The notes beneath the pieces were generated by a model, which worked only from the letters and a program-made list of their open reading frames with translations, ran no database searches and had not been told where the DNA came from. A DNA stretch of 64,000 nucleotides, from positions 133,095,926-133,159,925 of the forward strand of contig OW121854.1 in NCBI GenBank assembly GCA_933228895.1, in the 5' to 3' direction. This document shows positions 55,187-64,000 of this stretch, one piece after another (within the stretch, counting starts at the first letter, position 1; each line of letters begins with the position of its first letter). Source of the DNA: Platycnemis pennipes. Taxonomy: Eukaryota; Arthropoda; Insecta; Odonata; Platycnemididae. A program made the translations under genes and the position numbers.

Positions 55187-56819
55187 CAGTTGTGCACCCT
55201 TAATCCGGGAACCCCTAATCCGGGAACACCCATAATCCGGCAATTTTGCCATGACCACCTGGTACTTAGTGGAGAATGCCGAAACCGTGGCCGAAACATT
55301 GCTACCTGCCAAGATATTATTCTTGTATTAATACCGAGATACCATTCTTAACGTTAATTTTCCCATTTCGAGAATCAGAATAATTTAAAAATATTAATTT
55401 CTAGTACTTCGTGTGCACTGGAATTATTCTGGAACTTGAAGTAAACATATAAATTTGAATACATCGCCGAGACGGACTACGACATCGGCCACTTTCAAAG
55501 GCGCGCGCATTTTTGATTGACCACTAGACGTTATTTTATAAAAATTATTTGTTATCTGCTTATGTTTCACCCAAAACATGTCTCATCCATATAGTTGTGG
55601 CAACAGCACAAAACGTTAACCATCGCAGATAAAGTGCAAGTTGTGAAAAAGCTTAACGCCGTTGCATTAGTAAAGCGTTTGACTGAAACATACTACGTGG
55701 GATCTTCAACAATATAGCACATTAAGAAGCTGAAAGAGAAAAACCATCAAAAATTTACAGTTAAAGTGACATGAAGAAGTAGATAACAGAGAGAAAAACT
55801 ATGAAGGAAGATTTACGTGCTGATTTAGATAGCCTGGTTTCGATTGCGTCGGAGTGAAGGCCTTAGTTAGTATTTCTGGCCAAATGCTAATGGAGCAGGA
55901 TAAACTCTTTTAGAAATAGACGTGATCAATCCAAAAGACGTGATTCGGGAAATTTCACGTGCAGGCAATAGCATTTCACCATCCGTTCTAAAGACACGCG
56001 TTGGTTTAAATTGTGGACTGCTTTAAGGTTTGATATAGACGAAATAATTGGGGATTTAAAAAATTTCATGTTTCTGAGGATAAAAATATGATGATGGAGT
56101 TTGCAAATATCATCCATAACCCTGAATTAAAGGAAATGGAATAGGTAAATTTAGACGAAAAGATAGTTAGCGGCCTCGATATTCTCACCACATAGCATAT
56201 GTTATATATCATAGATGATGAAATCATTGAAATGGTAATTAATAACAATAAATCCGAGTGGGGATGAAGATGATGAACCCGAAATTGTTGAAGGAAGATT
56301 ACTAATGATGATGGTCTTTAAAGAATAATCCAGTCCGGTCGCCCGTGGCGACGTAGTGATGGGCGGCCGTACACACGAGACCCTTGCGTTGACATCGTGC
56401 TGAATCAGCTGATAACAAATCAAGCGCGGTAGGAAATTATGTTACGCAAAGCACAGCATAAGAAATATCAAATTTTATACCCTTTCCCAATAATAATATG
56501 AAACTTTTACATGTTCAGCAATATGCACAATGCTTAGATTCCATTATTTTTCACTCACTGCGCAACGTCGATAATTTTAAATAATAACTTTGTGAATTAA
56601 GAAACCATTTCTTTCTGATTATTCTCAGTGACTCTTTTTAAAATAATGTTCAGGAAATGGAAAACGAATATATTTTGTTATAAATAATTGACTCCTTTCA
56701 ATGAAAAGATCCCGGACGTCAGAAATAGACCAGTTGCCATGCATGACCCATAGTCCGGCAAAATCCCTAATCCGGCATCCCTTCGGTCCCGACTGTGCCG
56801 GATTAAAGATGCTCAACTG
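55187..56819 (+). mobile_element. Tigger/pogo element with decayed transposase
   Basis: Ends CAGTTGTGCACCCTTAATCC and GGATTAAAGATGCTCAACTG, TA at 55185-55186 and 56820-56821. 1,633 bp. Splits LINE-3 linker coding, which reads through once removed. Same family as 30211-31093. Confidence 0.92.
55600..56300 (+). pseudogene. Tigger transposase fragment
   Basis: N-terminal HTH region (LTIADKVQVVKKLNAVALVK, RLTETYYVGSSTI), then a CENP-B-like part with GQMLMEQ and FSRAGNSISPSVLKTR-like decayed sequence. An acidic C-terminal tail (DDEIIEMVINNN, DEDDEPEIVE) lies near 56215-56290. The DDE catalytic core is missing, so this is an internal deletion derivative with added stops. Confidence 0.82.
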
Positions 56820-57002
56820 TATTTATATATATGGTAGGAGGCCAATAATTCTTTCTTGAGCTCTATAATTTCATCATTAAACCAATGATTTTTAGTGTTT
56901 TTAGTGGGTTGCACATGCATTAACTTTTTTGAAAAACAGTGTTCAAAAATGTTTAAAAATTTTGCAAAGAATGGCACAAAGAGTTAATTGACCTCTGGGC
57001 CC

Positions 57003-57750
57003 TCAAGACCATAATTCCAAACAATAGCTGACAGGAGCACCTCGAAAGTTCTCAATATCACTTAGGGTTATAGGTCTCACAATGGACAAGATTGTCCTGT
57101 AAGACTTGCTTTTGGGCTCAGATGTTGTCCCGACTGTAAATTCTAAAGCCAAGTGATCAGATAGCATATAATCTGTTGTTTTAATGACACAATGTGATTC
57201 GTCATAGTTAGTTATTACATTATCTAGACAGGAAGTTAATCTGGTAGGTTGAGAATTAGCACAGTAAAGATTAAATGATATCAGAAGATTTTCCAGTGCC
57301 TTAGAATCCCACGATTTCACCATCATATCAATATTAAAATCACCACATAAGATAATTTTTACCTTCAAAGAGACAAAAAATGATAATACCTGTTCCAACT
57401 GAGCAAAAAAATGTTCCAGAGAACCATTGGGGGAACGATAGACTGAAGCAATGATTACATTATATTCTTTCATCATAACTGCAGATATTTCAAAATGCAA
57501 TTCTCTGCAAAATGTATCCATTTACATTTTTTTAAAAGCTAAACCTTTGGTTATAAATATACTCGTTCCTCCATTTTTAGCAGATGATCTACAGTAAGAT
57601 GAAGCTAAAATGAAATTAACACAATTATACAGATCGAGTTCATTTCTGGTTAACCAGTGCTCGTTCAAGCATATAATATTATGGCTGGCATATTCACAAA
57701 TGGCTTCTAAAAGAGAGATCTTCTTGCGTAAACACTGCACATTTAAGCTA
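57003..57750 (-). pseudogene. LINE-3 AP-endonuclease domain
   Basis: Starts with LVSLNVQCLRKKISLLEAIC and IICLNEHWLTRNELDLYNCV (catalytic Asn and Glu), shifts frame near 57522, and continues with IIASVYRSPNGSLEHFFAQL, KIILCGDFNIDM, QPTRLTSCLDNVITN and the terminal LSDHLALEF box. All endonuclease signature motifs are present, though in two frames. Confidence 0.9.
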
Positions 57751-58290
57751 ACAAGGAGAGGTCGTGTAATATGAGTCACGAAATGAGCTGAATTTTTTTT
57801 CAGTGAAACTAGAAGAAAAATAAAGAGACACGTGTCTCGGCTTTCTTCCCCATAGGCCCGCGTTCTCGAGAAAAAAAATAAAATAGAAACGTAAAAATGC
57901 AACGCGGGTTGCCTACATTCGCCGGCCTCGGGTAAGCCGACAATGGCTGAGTAGCTGACAACGGGATATAGCGTTCTATCCTCTCGTCGTGGTGTGATGT
58001 TTTTCTTTCGTTCATTGTATCTAAAACTTTATCATCATCATTTTCCTGCCCTTACTTGTGAACAATTTCTGTTTTCTAACATTATCGCGTAAACTAGATT
58101 TACAAATGTAACTATAATTCAAAAATGCATTGTGAAGTTAACGCAATTTTCCGCGATTTTTATTATGCAGTAAATATTTTCCCAATCACTTCCTCTAACG
58201 CCGGCTTTTATTGTTTTTATGTTCATTGTATTCACATGTATATTGACATAGACATTCTAATAATCCATATCTTTTATGTGTCTACTGGTA
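57751..58290 (-). repeat. 540-bp inverted repeat, left copy
   Basis: Reverse complement of 62379-62918 with equal length and only a few visible differences, mostly near the inner end. Contains a GC-richer block with CGAGGCCGGCGAATG. Adjoins the LINE-3 endonuclease start, so it may be LINE-3's 5' untranslated region or a terminal repeat of the block up to 62918. The identical 68-codon frame in both copies is not evidence for a gene. Confidence 0.93.
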
Positions 58291-58619
58291 CTTAACAGTT
58301 CAAGTCCGGTCAGGTCAGTTCAGATTCAAGTTTGTACCCGTACATGAAGGTGCTTCAGACTGGGAGGAAAGGTACAAGGATAGGAATAGAATGGAAGGGG
58401 GGGTCATTTTATTGTACAGTAGGGTAAGACAAAGTTCTTGCTACGCGACTGATAAGATTGTCGAAAACCGGTAACGATTTCCTGACTATCGTACAAAATC
58501 ATTTCCATGCTTTTTACGCTAACTTACTGAATTCTTTCACTTATATAAAATATCTTACTCTTACAATTATACAAAATAATAAAATTTTAAAATTTCTTTT
58601 GAACATCTTTATTTGAAGA

Positions 58620-60170
58620 TTATGCTCGTGTATATGAGGTATATAAATTTGAATTGCTATGTATTGATATTGAATGCACGGCACAATTTTGGATGATATG
58701 CATAGTAAAACACTTAAAACATAGCATGTCTCTGCACCATGCGCATCTTATAAAGCCTGTGCCTGTACAATTGCAGCTGTTTTCGGAGATCTTTTTGAAA
58801 CAAACTTCGCGTACATTCTTAAACACATTCCGATTAGACACTAATTTTGATGCATACCATGCGTACTGTATCATGTCGTAGAAGGCTGGTGAAGACAACT
58901 GGTTATGCACTATTGCATGTATTTTCATAATATCCTCACGAGAAGCGTTCTCTCTTTTTTCTTGAAGCAAGAATGTGCTATTCTGTAATCGTGAGATGAA
59001 CTGCTTTAGTTGCCTGTAAAAATAAACATCGCAAGGCTGGCATAAAGATGTGCATCTTGGAAGTATGATTTCAAAGTGCATGCTGGATCACTATTACCAT
59101 CCTGAAATATCTCGTCATATGCGGCATTACGTATTTGTTTGACCCTCCCACGAATCAACAATCAGCAGAAACACTTTTTATCACATAGGGTTGAAACACA
59201 TTTTCAAGAAACTAAAAATAGAATTCAGTGCTTAATTTTCCTGATTTTGAGCATGTAAAAACCACATTGGCATATTCAATTTCCAGATTTTTTAATTTAT
59301 CATTCACTCGTGGACCAAAATCACCCACAGGTTCTAGCATACACAAAAACACCTTTGGAAAAAGCATTCTAGACGCAGTTATTGCATATTGCGGCGTGTA
59401 CGAATGTGTCAATTTGCACATGCTCCCGACTGCAGTTTGCACTATTTTCTCCCACTTTCGTGCAAGTTATCTTTTCATATGCACTAGGTAAGCCCAACAC
59501 GTCTGATCGGTATCAGGTATCGGTGTGATCACAAAATCACTATCATACTGTGAAATTAAATTTTTTGCATGCTTTTGGAATAATTCTGCTGATTTCACTA
59601 TGTCATTCAATGAAGCCTGCTCACTGGAGGAGACATACCTCGTAATTTTACGCTGCACTATGAGGAACCTCTTTTTAAAAGATTTGACCTATGCTGCAGT
59701 TGCCGAGAATTTCAAGTTCTGGCGATGTATGCTAAACCACCGCCGAAAGGGCCCACTCCTGCAAGGTCCTGGTCGTCACTGATTCACAGAACAGTCAACA
59801 GAACACACAAGTTGGAGTAAACTCCAATTTGTGTGTTCTGTTGAAAGATTTACCACCTTAATTTTCACGTTGAGGGGCACTTGCTGATACTTCGCAGCTT
59901 TCGGGCTGGGCTCATATTCACTTCCCCCCGACGGCGATGGATCAGGACTTGTGATAACTCCAGCTGACTCCTGCAACTCCTTATCCAAAGAATGACGGTT
60001 TCCGTCATTCTCGTGAGTCTCGCCAGCATGTACAGCTCGTCTGTATCCACTAACTGATATTCACCAAGCATTTCCAGAAATTTTTCAACAGCTTTTTTCC
60101 GATGAGTCTGTAACGCGGCGGAACATCAGAGCCAGAAACGACATCAATCGCTCCCATTTCCAAAGTCTCT
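58620..60170 (-). pseudogene. pogo-like (DDE_1) transposase, decayed
   Basis: Minus-strand blocks in order: acidic N-terminal part with KYQQVPLNVKIKVVNLSTEH (59988-59840); VTTRTLQEWALSAVV near 59770-59730; VQRKITRYVSSSEQASLNDI (59658); DTDQTCWAYLVHM with the first catalytic Asp; THSYTPQYAITASRMLFPKV and VFTCSKSGKLSTEFYF (59442-59212); and LPRCTSLCQPCDVYFYRQLK (59075-59010) with the last catalytic Asp, followed by a Cys-rich tail. This is the pogo/Jerky-type arrangement. Frames broken repeatedly. A 124-bp stretch at 60180-60300 has no frame. Confidence 0.75.
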
Positions 60171-60350
60171 ATAGTTTAATAAATAGTGCATATAAGTAAA
60201 CTTTTCAAGTTTAAACTAATAAAAAACTTTTTCACGTGTTAAAATTGAAAAGAATGATTCGGGAAGAAATTGAATTCCAAAAGCCAATTGAATAAATTAT
60301 TTCCGATATCGATATTTCGGCTACCTGGTTCTTCCCGAATCTTTCATCTA

Positions 60351-61306
60351 CAGGGTGCGTTCCGTAAGTAATGCAATTAATATTTTTTAAAATAATTTAT
60401 TGAACAGATTTGCGCAAACACTTAAAATTCTTCAAAGTACTGTCCTCGGCCCTCAACACATTTTTTCCAACAACTCTGCCATGACCCGTACGCGCCCTGG
60501 AAGGCGTCTTTGGTGACCTCTCGCAAGGTCTTCGTCACGGCTGATTGGATTTCTTCCATGGACGAAAAACGGGTTCATTTCAGGGCTGATTTAATCCAAA
60601 GGAACAAAAAGAAGTCTGCTGGGGTGACGTCAGGACTATGGGGGAGTGGGGCAGCATTGGCAACTTGTGTTTGGCCAGGAACTCGCGGACTCGTAGTGCG
60701 TTGTGGCAAGGAGCGTTGTCGTGATGGGAGTTGCCAGGTAGTGGAGATGTCTTTTCTCGCCCTGACGACCCTTTTTCGGAGCCTTCCGAACACATCCACG
60801 TAATAGGCAGCATTAAATGTCTGTCCTTGAGGAACAAACTCCTTATGGACCACTCTTTTGCAGTCGAAAAAGACAATGAGCATTGTTTTCACTTTTGACT
60901 TGCTCATTCTTGCCTTTTTGTGCTTGGGGGACTGGTTGGTGTGCCACCCAGAGTTTGTGTGCCACTTTAACCATCTCAAAAATTGTGAGTAGGACAGAGT
61001 AGAGGAATAGAGTCCCCGTCCCCATAAATAATTTTTTTAGTCTCCTCAAGAGATTTTTTCAGTTTAGCACAAAACTTAATCGCGTAACGTTGCTCGATCG
61101 TCGAATCCATTTTTTCCGTGACACGGTCGGCGTGCAGAGGTTTACAATAACTGATGTCCTGCCGCTTCCTCAGCTTGGAGAGCACTGAGATTGGTTTTGC
61201 GGCAAAGCTTAGCGTCCCCGCCACCTACTCAAAGTGATCCGATCCCACTCCGACCAATAGGAGCTGCGCGGGAAATTCAATTGCATTACTTTCGGAATGC
61301 ACCCTG
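60351..61306 (-). mobile_element. mariner element
   Basis: Ends CAGGGTGCGTTCCGTAAGTA and TACTTTCGGAATGCACCCTG, with TA at 60349-60350 and 61307-61308. 956 bp. Minus-strand transposase fragments follow in the next entry. It interrupts the pogo-like block, so it is the younger of the two. Confidence 0.93.
60450..61224 (-). pseudogene. mariner transposase, broken
   Basis: Blocks: STIEQRYAIKFCAKLKKSLE (helix-turn-helix start), SKSKVKTMLIVFFDCKRVVH containing the second catalytic Asp, KEFVPQGQTFNAAYYVDVFG, HHDNAPCHNALRVREFLAKH and the third catalytic Asp in PHSPDVTPADFFLF. They occupy at least three frames. The first catalytic Asp region appears deleted. Typical irritans/mellifera-type mariner by motif pattern. 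Confidence 0.88.
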
Positions 61307-61345
61307 TACATCTATGGTTCATATAATATTACTTACTTACCTTCA

Positions 61346-61565
61346 AAATAACGAACAGCATTAGTTAATTCTCTCTTATCGTAATGACGTAATACCGAGG
61401 CAAGGTTGCTTGCAAAATGTGCAGCTAATGAGCCGCTACAATGGAGGGTCCAGCAATTGGATTTGTATCCATTTAGGTTCCTTGAAATAAACTCTTCAGC
61501 TTTTACCAATAAACTGTTAAATACGTTCGCTTCTCTCTTCTGCGCTTTTCTTATGCTCTGGATTG
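61346..61565 (-). other. Exon-like open frame of unknown origin
   Basis: About 70 minus-strand codons read KAQKREANVFNSLLVKAEEF, then CWTLHCSGSLAAHFASNLAS and VLRHYDKRELTNAVRYFEG. They end at a consensus donor (GAAG then GTAAGTAAG at about 61346-61338). A GCGCAG acceptor-like site lies just upstream. The composition looks protein-like. It may be an upstream exon of the pogo-like transposase or of an unrelated gene; I cannot name it. Confidence 0.35.
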
Positions 61566-62378
61566 CTCAGTAACTTAAGTTTAACTGATAACGCAGGATT
61601 CAAAATAAATCTGTTCACAGTTGAAACCACGAAAAGCAAAGAAAACGAAACGAAAGTAAAAAGTAGTAACATTTTAATAGCTTCATCGTTTAGGAGCAAA
61701 TTGTAGAAGCAAAACTAAATTGGATATCCAAGGAACATAACCAATAGGCTAAATAATATCTATTGTTGATACTCGTGGTTTGATGCGCGGCAACAATGGG
61801 CCTTCAAAACAGTACCTTACATTTCGTGCATTCATCATGTTTCATTAGAGGAAGGCAAAGCAATAGAGTAACTGATTGTTTTGATCTCATTTCCATAGCC
61901 ACACCAAAAATGCATCCTTACCCATCCTTAATAATGGAACTTACTCACCTCCAACCAGGTTTTGGGGCTGAAAGTTAATTAGGAGCAAATTATTTGCGGA
62001 AACTATCGTTTCGTTCTCGAGATGAAGTTTTTCCTTGGTCTAAACAAAACTACCGAGTGCATTTAATATTATAATGGATTGGAACAAAATGGGACCACAT
62101 GTTAACGTTTCAATGCCAGACTAAAACGAAATATATTCGTTTATTTTTGGCAGCCATCCTTAGCTTCAACCTACCCGTTTTAAATTACCATTAACAACTT
62201 TAGGCATTACTTATGGCGATAGAAATCCTAACTTACTCTAGGAATACAGCAAACTATTCCAATAGGTACTAAAAGAACAATATTTGGCAACACACTTGGC
62301 GTTGTAAAGTACATTTAGCAGTTTTTGAGAAGCCAAGCCGTCGATAGGACTGTCTTAACGTAGGAATACAGCCCATGC
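61566..62378. other. No gene recognised
   Basis: AT-rich sequence between the exon-like frame and the inverted repeat; short frames only. Confidence 0.4.
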
Positions 62379-62918
62379 TACCAATAGACACATAAAAGAT
62401 TTGGATTATTAGAATGTCTATGTCAATATACATGTGAATACAATGAACATAAAAACAATAAAAGCCGGCGTTAGAGGAAGTGATTGGGAAAATATTTACT
62501 GCATAATAAAAATCGCGGAAAATTGCGTTAACTTCACAATGCATTTTTGAATTATAGTTACATTTGTAAATCTAGTTTACGCGATAATGTTAGAAAACAG
62601 AAATTGTTCACAAGTAAGGGCAGGAAAATGATGATGATAAAGTTTTAGATACAATGAACGAAAGAAAAACATCACACCACGACGAGAGGATAGAACGCTA
62701 TATCCCGTTGTCAGCTACTCAGCCATTGTCGGCTTACCCGAGGCCGGCGAATGTAGGCAACCCGCGTTGCATTTTTACGTTTCTATTTTATTTTTTTTCT
62801 CGAGAACGCGGGCCTATGGGGAAGAAAGCCGAGACACGTGTCTCTTTATTTTTCTTCTAGTTTCACTGAAAAAAAATTCAGCTCATTTCGTGACTCATAT
62901 TACACGACCTCTCCTTGT
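62379..62918 (+). repeat. 540-bp inverted repeat, right copy
   Basis: Partner of 57751-58290. The inner edge is TACCAATAGACAC (left copy TACCAGTAGACAC). The outer edge CTCTCCTTGT is followed by AAGAAC here and TAGCTT at the LINE-3 side. No matching target duplication outside the two copies. Confidence 0.93.
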
Positions 62919-63242
62919 AAGAACAGATATAATACCTGTGGTACCGGTGTTCATGCGTGTATGCAAAGGTATGATGAAACTACTTACTTAATGGCCAAGA
63001 GAAGTGAGGATTGCTCTCTCTTGTTGTGTGGGCTGTTGGCTCTCTGCTCAATTCATGCCTATCCCCTCCCTCCTAAAAACTTAATCGCACTTGCCAAAGC
63101 ACTGGGGGCAATTTCATGCTCATTATTTACATTCAATAGCAGTTTTTCTGTTTCTTTGCCGTGCTTGGGCTAACAATATTTTTACACATTATGAATAAAT
63201 TAAGAATCTGGTGTAAAAAAATGAATATTTTGAAACCACAGC
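62919..63242. other. No gene recognised
   Basis: Sequence after the inverted repeat, without clear frame or repeat ends. Confidence 0.4.
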
Positions 63243-63345
63243 AGGGTGCCCAGTGGTCAGGGAAAATCTGGAAATCGGGGAAAAGTCAGGGAATTGGGAA
63301 AAGTGGAAAAAGTTAGGAAAAACTCAGGGAAAAAAGGTTTGGAAC
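63243..63345. mobile_element. Fragment of a CAGGGTG-ended DNA element
   Basis: Begins CAGGGTGCCCAG and continues with several GTCAGGGAAAAT / GGGAAAAGTCAGGGAAT units as in 5400-9507 and 21804-24431. The opposite end was not found before the window ends. Confidence 0.7.
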
Positions 63346-63925
63346 TCTGCACCCAGAATTTGAGCAACTCAACCAGGCCATCTCCCCTACCGAGATTAGT
63401 GAGGCCTCGTAGTGCGGCCGAGGGCCGATTTCTACTTTTGCATCTCGGGTGAAAAGTGTGGCAGGCCGATATATTGGCCCAATATCAATATACTGTTCAA
63501 CTTTATGATACTAAAATAATAAAATTTATTTTTCAGTCAATGTAAAGAAGAATTGTGTCATTATTAGTTAGTTCAACTTAAGTAATGAAAAAAATACACA
63601 TTTGGATATCTATAACAATAGCTTTATAATGTTTTTTTTCCTAAGGTGCTACATTTTATTAAATTACCCTCCGCATTTCTCGCTAGTACCCCAGGAGAAA
63701 GGTTAGCACTAAGAGGGAAAAGATACGAAAAGAAGAAGAAAGTCACAAAAATATTCACTACTTTGTATCGATACTGCTCGTGGGTTATAGTAGGCATTAA
63801 AATTTACGAAAATCAGCTTAGCATGGATAATCAATCTCCAAAACTTCCGCAGATCATCATTCCCTCTAGAATATTAAATTCCATCGTTGATGTTCACGAT
63901 GTTCGCAGCCAACCACCCTACCCCA
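63346..63925. other. Unassigned sequence, possibly the interior of a Gypsy element
   Basis: No confident frame. It precedes a primer-binding-site-like sequence in the minus orientation, so part may be the leader and truncated gag of another Gypsy element. A 117-codon plus-strand frame at 63646 to the end has no recognisable domain. Confidence 0.3.
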
Positions 63926-63941
63926 CATCTGACACCAATAT
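63926..63941 (-). promoter_or_regulatory. Primer-binding-site-like sequence of a second Gypsy element
   Basis: The minus strand reads TTGGTGTCAGATGTGGGG, one mismatch from the provirus site at 26669-26684. On the plus strand it is followed by TGTCGCAAGG, a plausible LTR inner end. The LTR would run past the window end, so it cannot be verified here. Confidence 0.4.
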
Positions 63942-64000
63942 GTCGCAAGGGTGGAGACATAGTGGTGTATCGATCAGGAGTGGAGTTATAAATGAGTGAG

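Larger units (their letters stand above)
49310..57750 (-). mobile_element. LINE-3: CR1/L2-like LINE cut by three DNA transposons
   Basis: Minus-strand order: endonuclease (57750-57003), linker (56990-56822), Tigger insertion, linker (55186-55037), hAT insertion, linker (53657-53457), piggyBac insertion, RT (50817-49840), C-terminal domain (49696-49355). It ends in an ATT-type simple repeat near 49310-49320, as CR1/L2 elements do. Coding sense is continuous across each insertion once the insert and one duplication are removed. Total without inserts is about 2.8 kb. Frameshifts near 50300 and 57520. Lies in the AGO2 intron after exon E, antisense. Confidence 0.9.

Noticed and set aside
57809..62860. 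Identical 68-codon frames at 57809-58015 (minus) and 62654-62860 (plus)
   Set aside because: Identity extends over the whole 540-bp inverted repeat at the DNA level, so it gives no evidence of protein conservation.
49191..64000. Search for the next AGO2 exon (GADVTHP region of PIWI)
   Set aside because: No such coding segment was found on the plus strand; the intron appears to extend past the window.

Overview
The window is eukaryotic, almost certainly an insect or close arthropod relative. It is AT-rich and intron-bearing. Its only recognisable host gene is an Argonaute of the insect AGO2 (siRNA) type. Almost everything else is transposable elements of classes typical of arthropod genomes: Copia, env-bearing Gypsy, CR1/L2-like and R4-like LINEs, Tigger/pogo, mariner, piggyBac, hAT, Harbinger and Transib-like elements. 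I cannot fix the species.

Host gene: five consecutive plus-strand exons (5033-5152, 44878-44997, 47030-47148, 47289-47467 and 49037 to about 49190) read through in phase from the end of the PAZ domain through the linker and MID domain to the edge of PIWI. The first two are separated by a 39.7-kb intron. Upstream exons and the PIWI exons lie outside the window, and the last intron here is at least 14.8 kb long.

Upstream intron (1-5032): a non-autonomous DNA element with CAGGGT ends, carrying a small MITE, followed by a decayed plus-strand LINE.

Giant intron (5153-44877): (i) a second CAGGGTG element split by an internally deleted Copia (6594-9286); (ii) part of an R4-like LINE (about 11.4-12.2 kb and 28.3-29.7 kb), apparently split by a hAT pseudogene and a PHD-finger CR1/L2-like LINE (13.88-28.28 kb); that LINE is split by an env-bearing Gypsy provirus (16183-27014), which is split by a TIR element (21804-24431) that itself holds a foldback and a Transib-like element; (iii) a second CR1/L2-like LINE (about 30-34.4 kb) broken by a Tigger derivative and a Tc1/IS630-like element and bordered by a 28-bp minisatellite; (iv) a decayed piggyBac, a 1.4-kb TIR element, a MITE and a 4.9-kb Harbinger-like element.

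Downstream of the last exon seen, a third CR1/L2-like LINE (49.3-57.75 kb, minus strand) is cut by a piggyBac (TTAA duplication), a hAT element (8-bp duplication) and a Tigger (TA duplication). A near-identical 540-bp inverted repeat (57751-58290 and 62379-62918) then brackets a decayed pogo-like transposase and a mariner. The right edge carries a primer-binding site like that of the provirus, suggesting another Gypsy LTR.

Most coding retroelements lie antisense to AGO2. AGO2 pre-mRNA would therefore contain antisense retroelement and proviral RNA and several long hairpins. Whether this feeds siRNAs back onto the gene or the elements is a hypothesis, not something the sequence proves.
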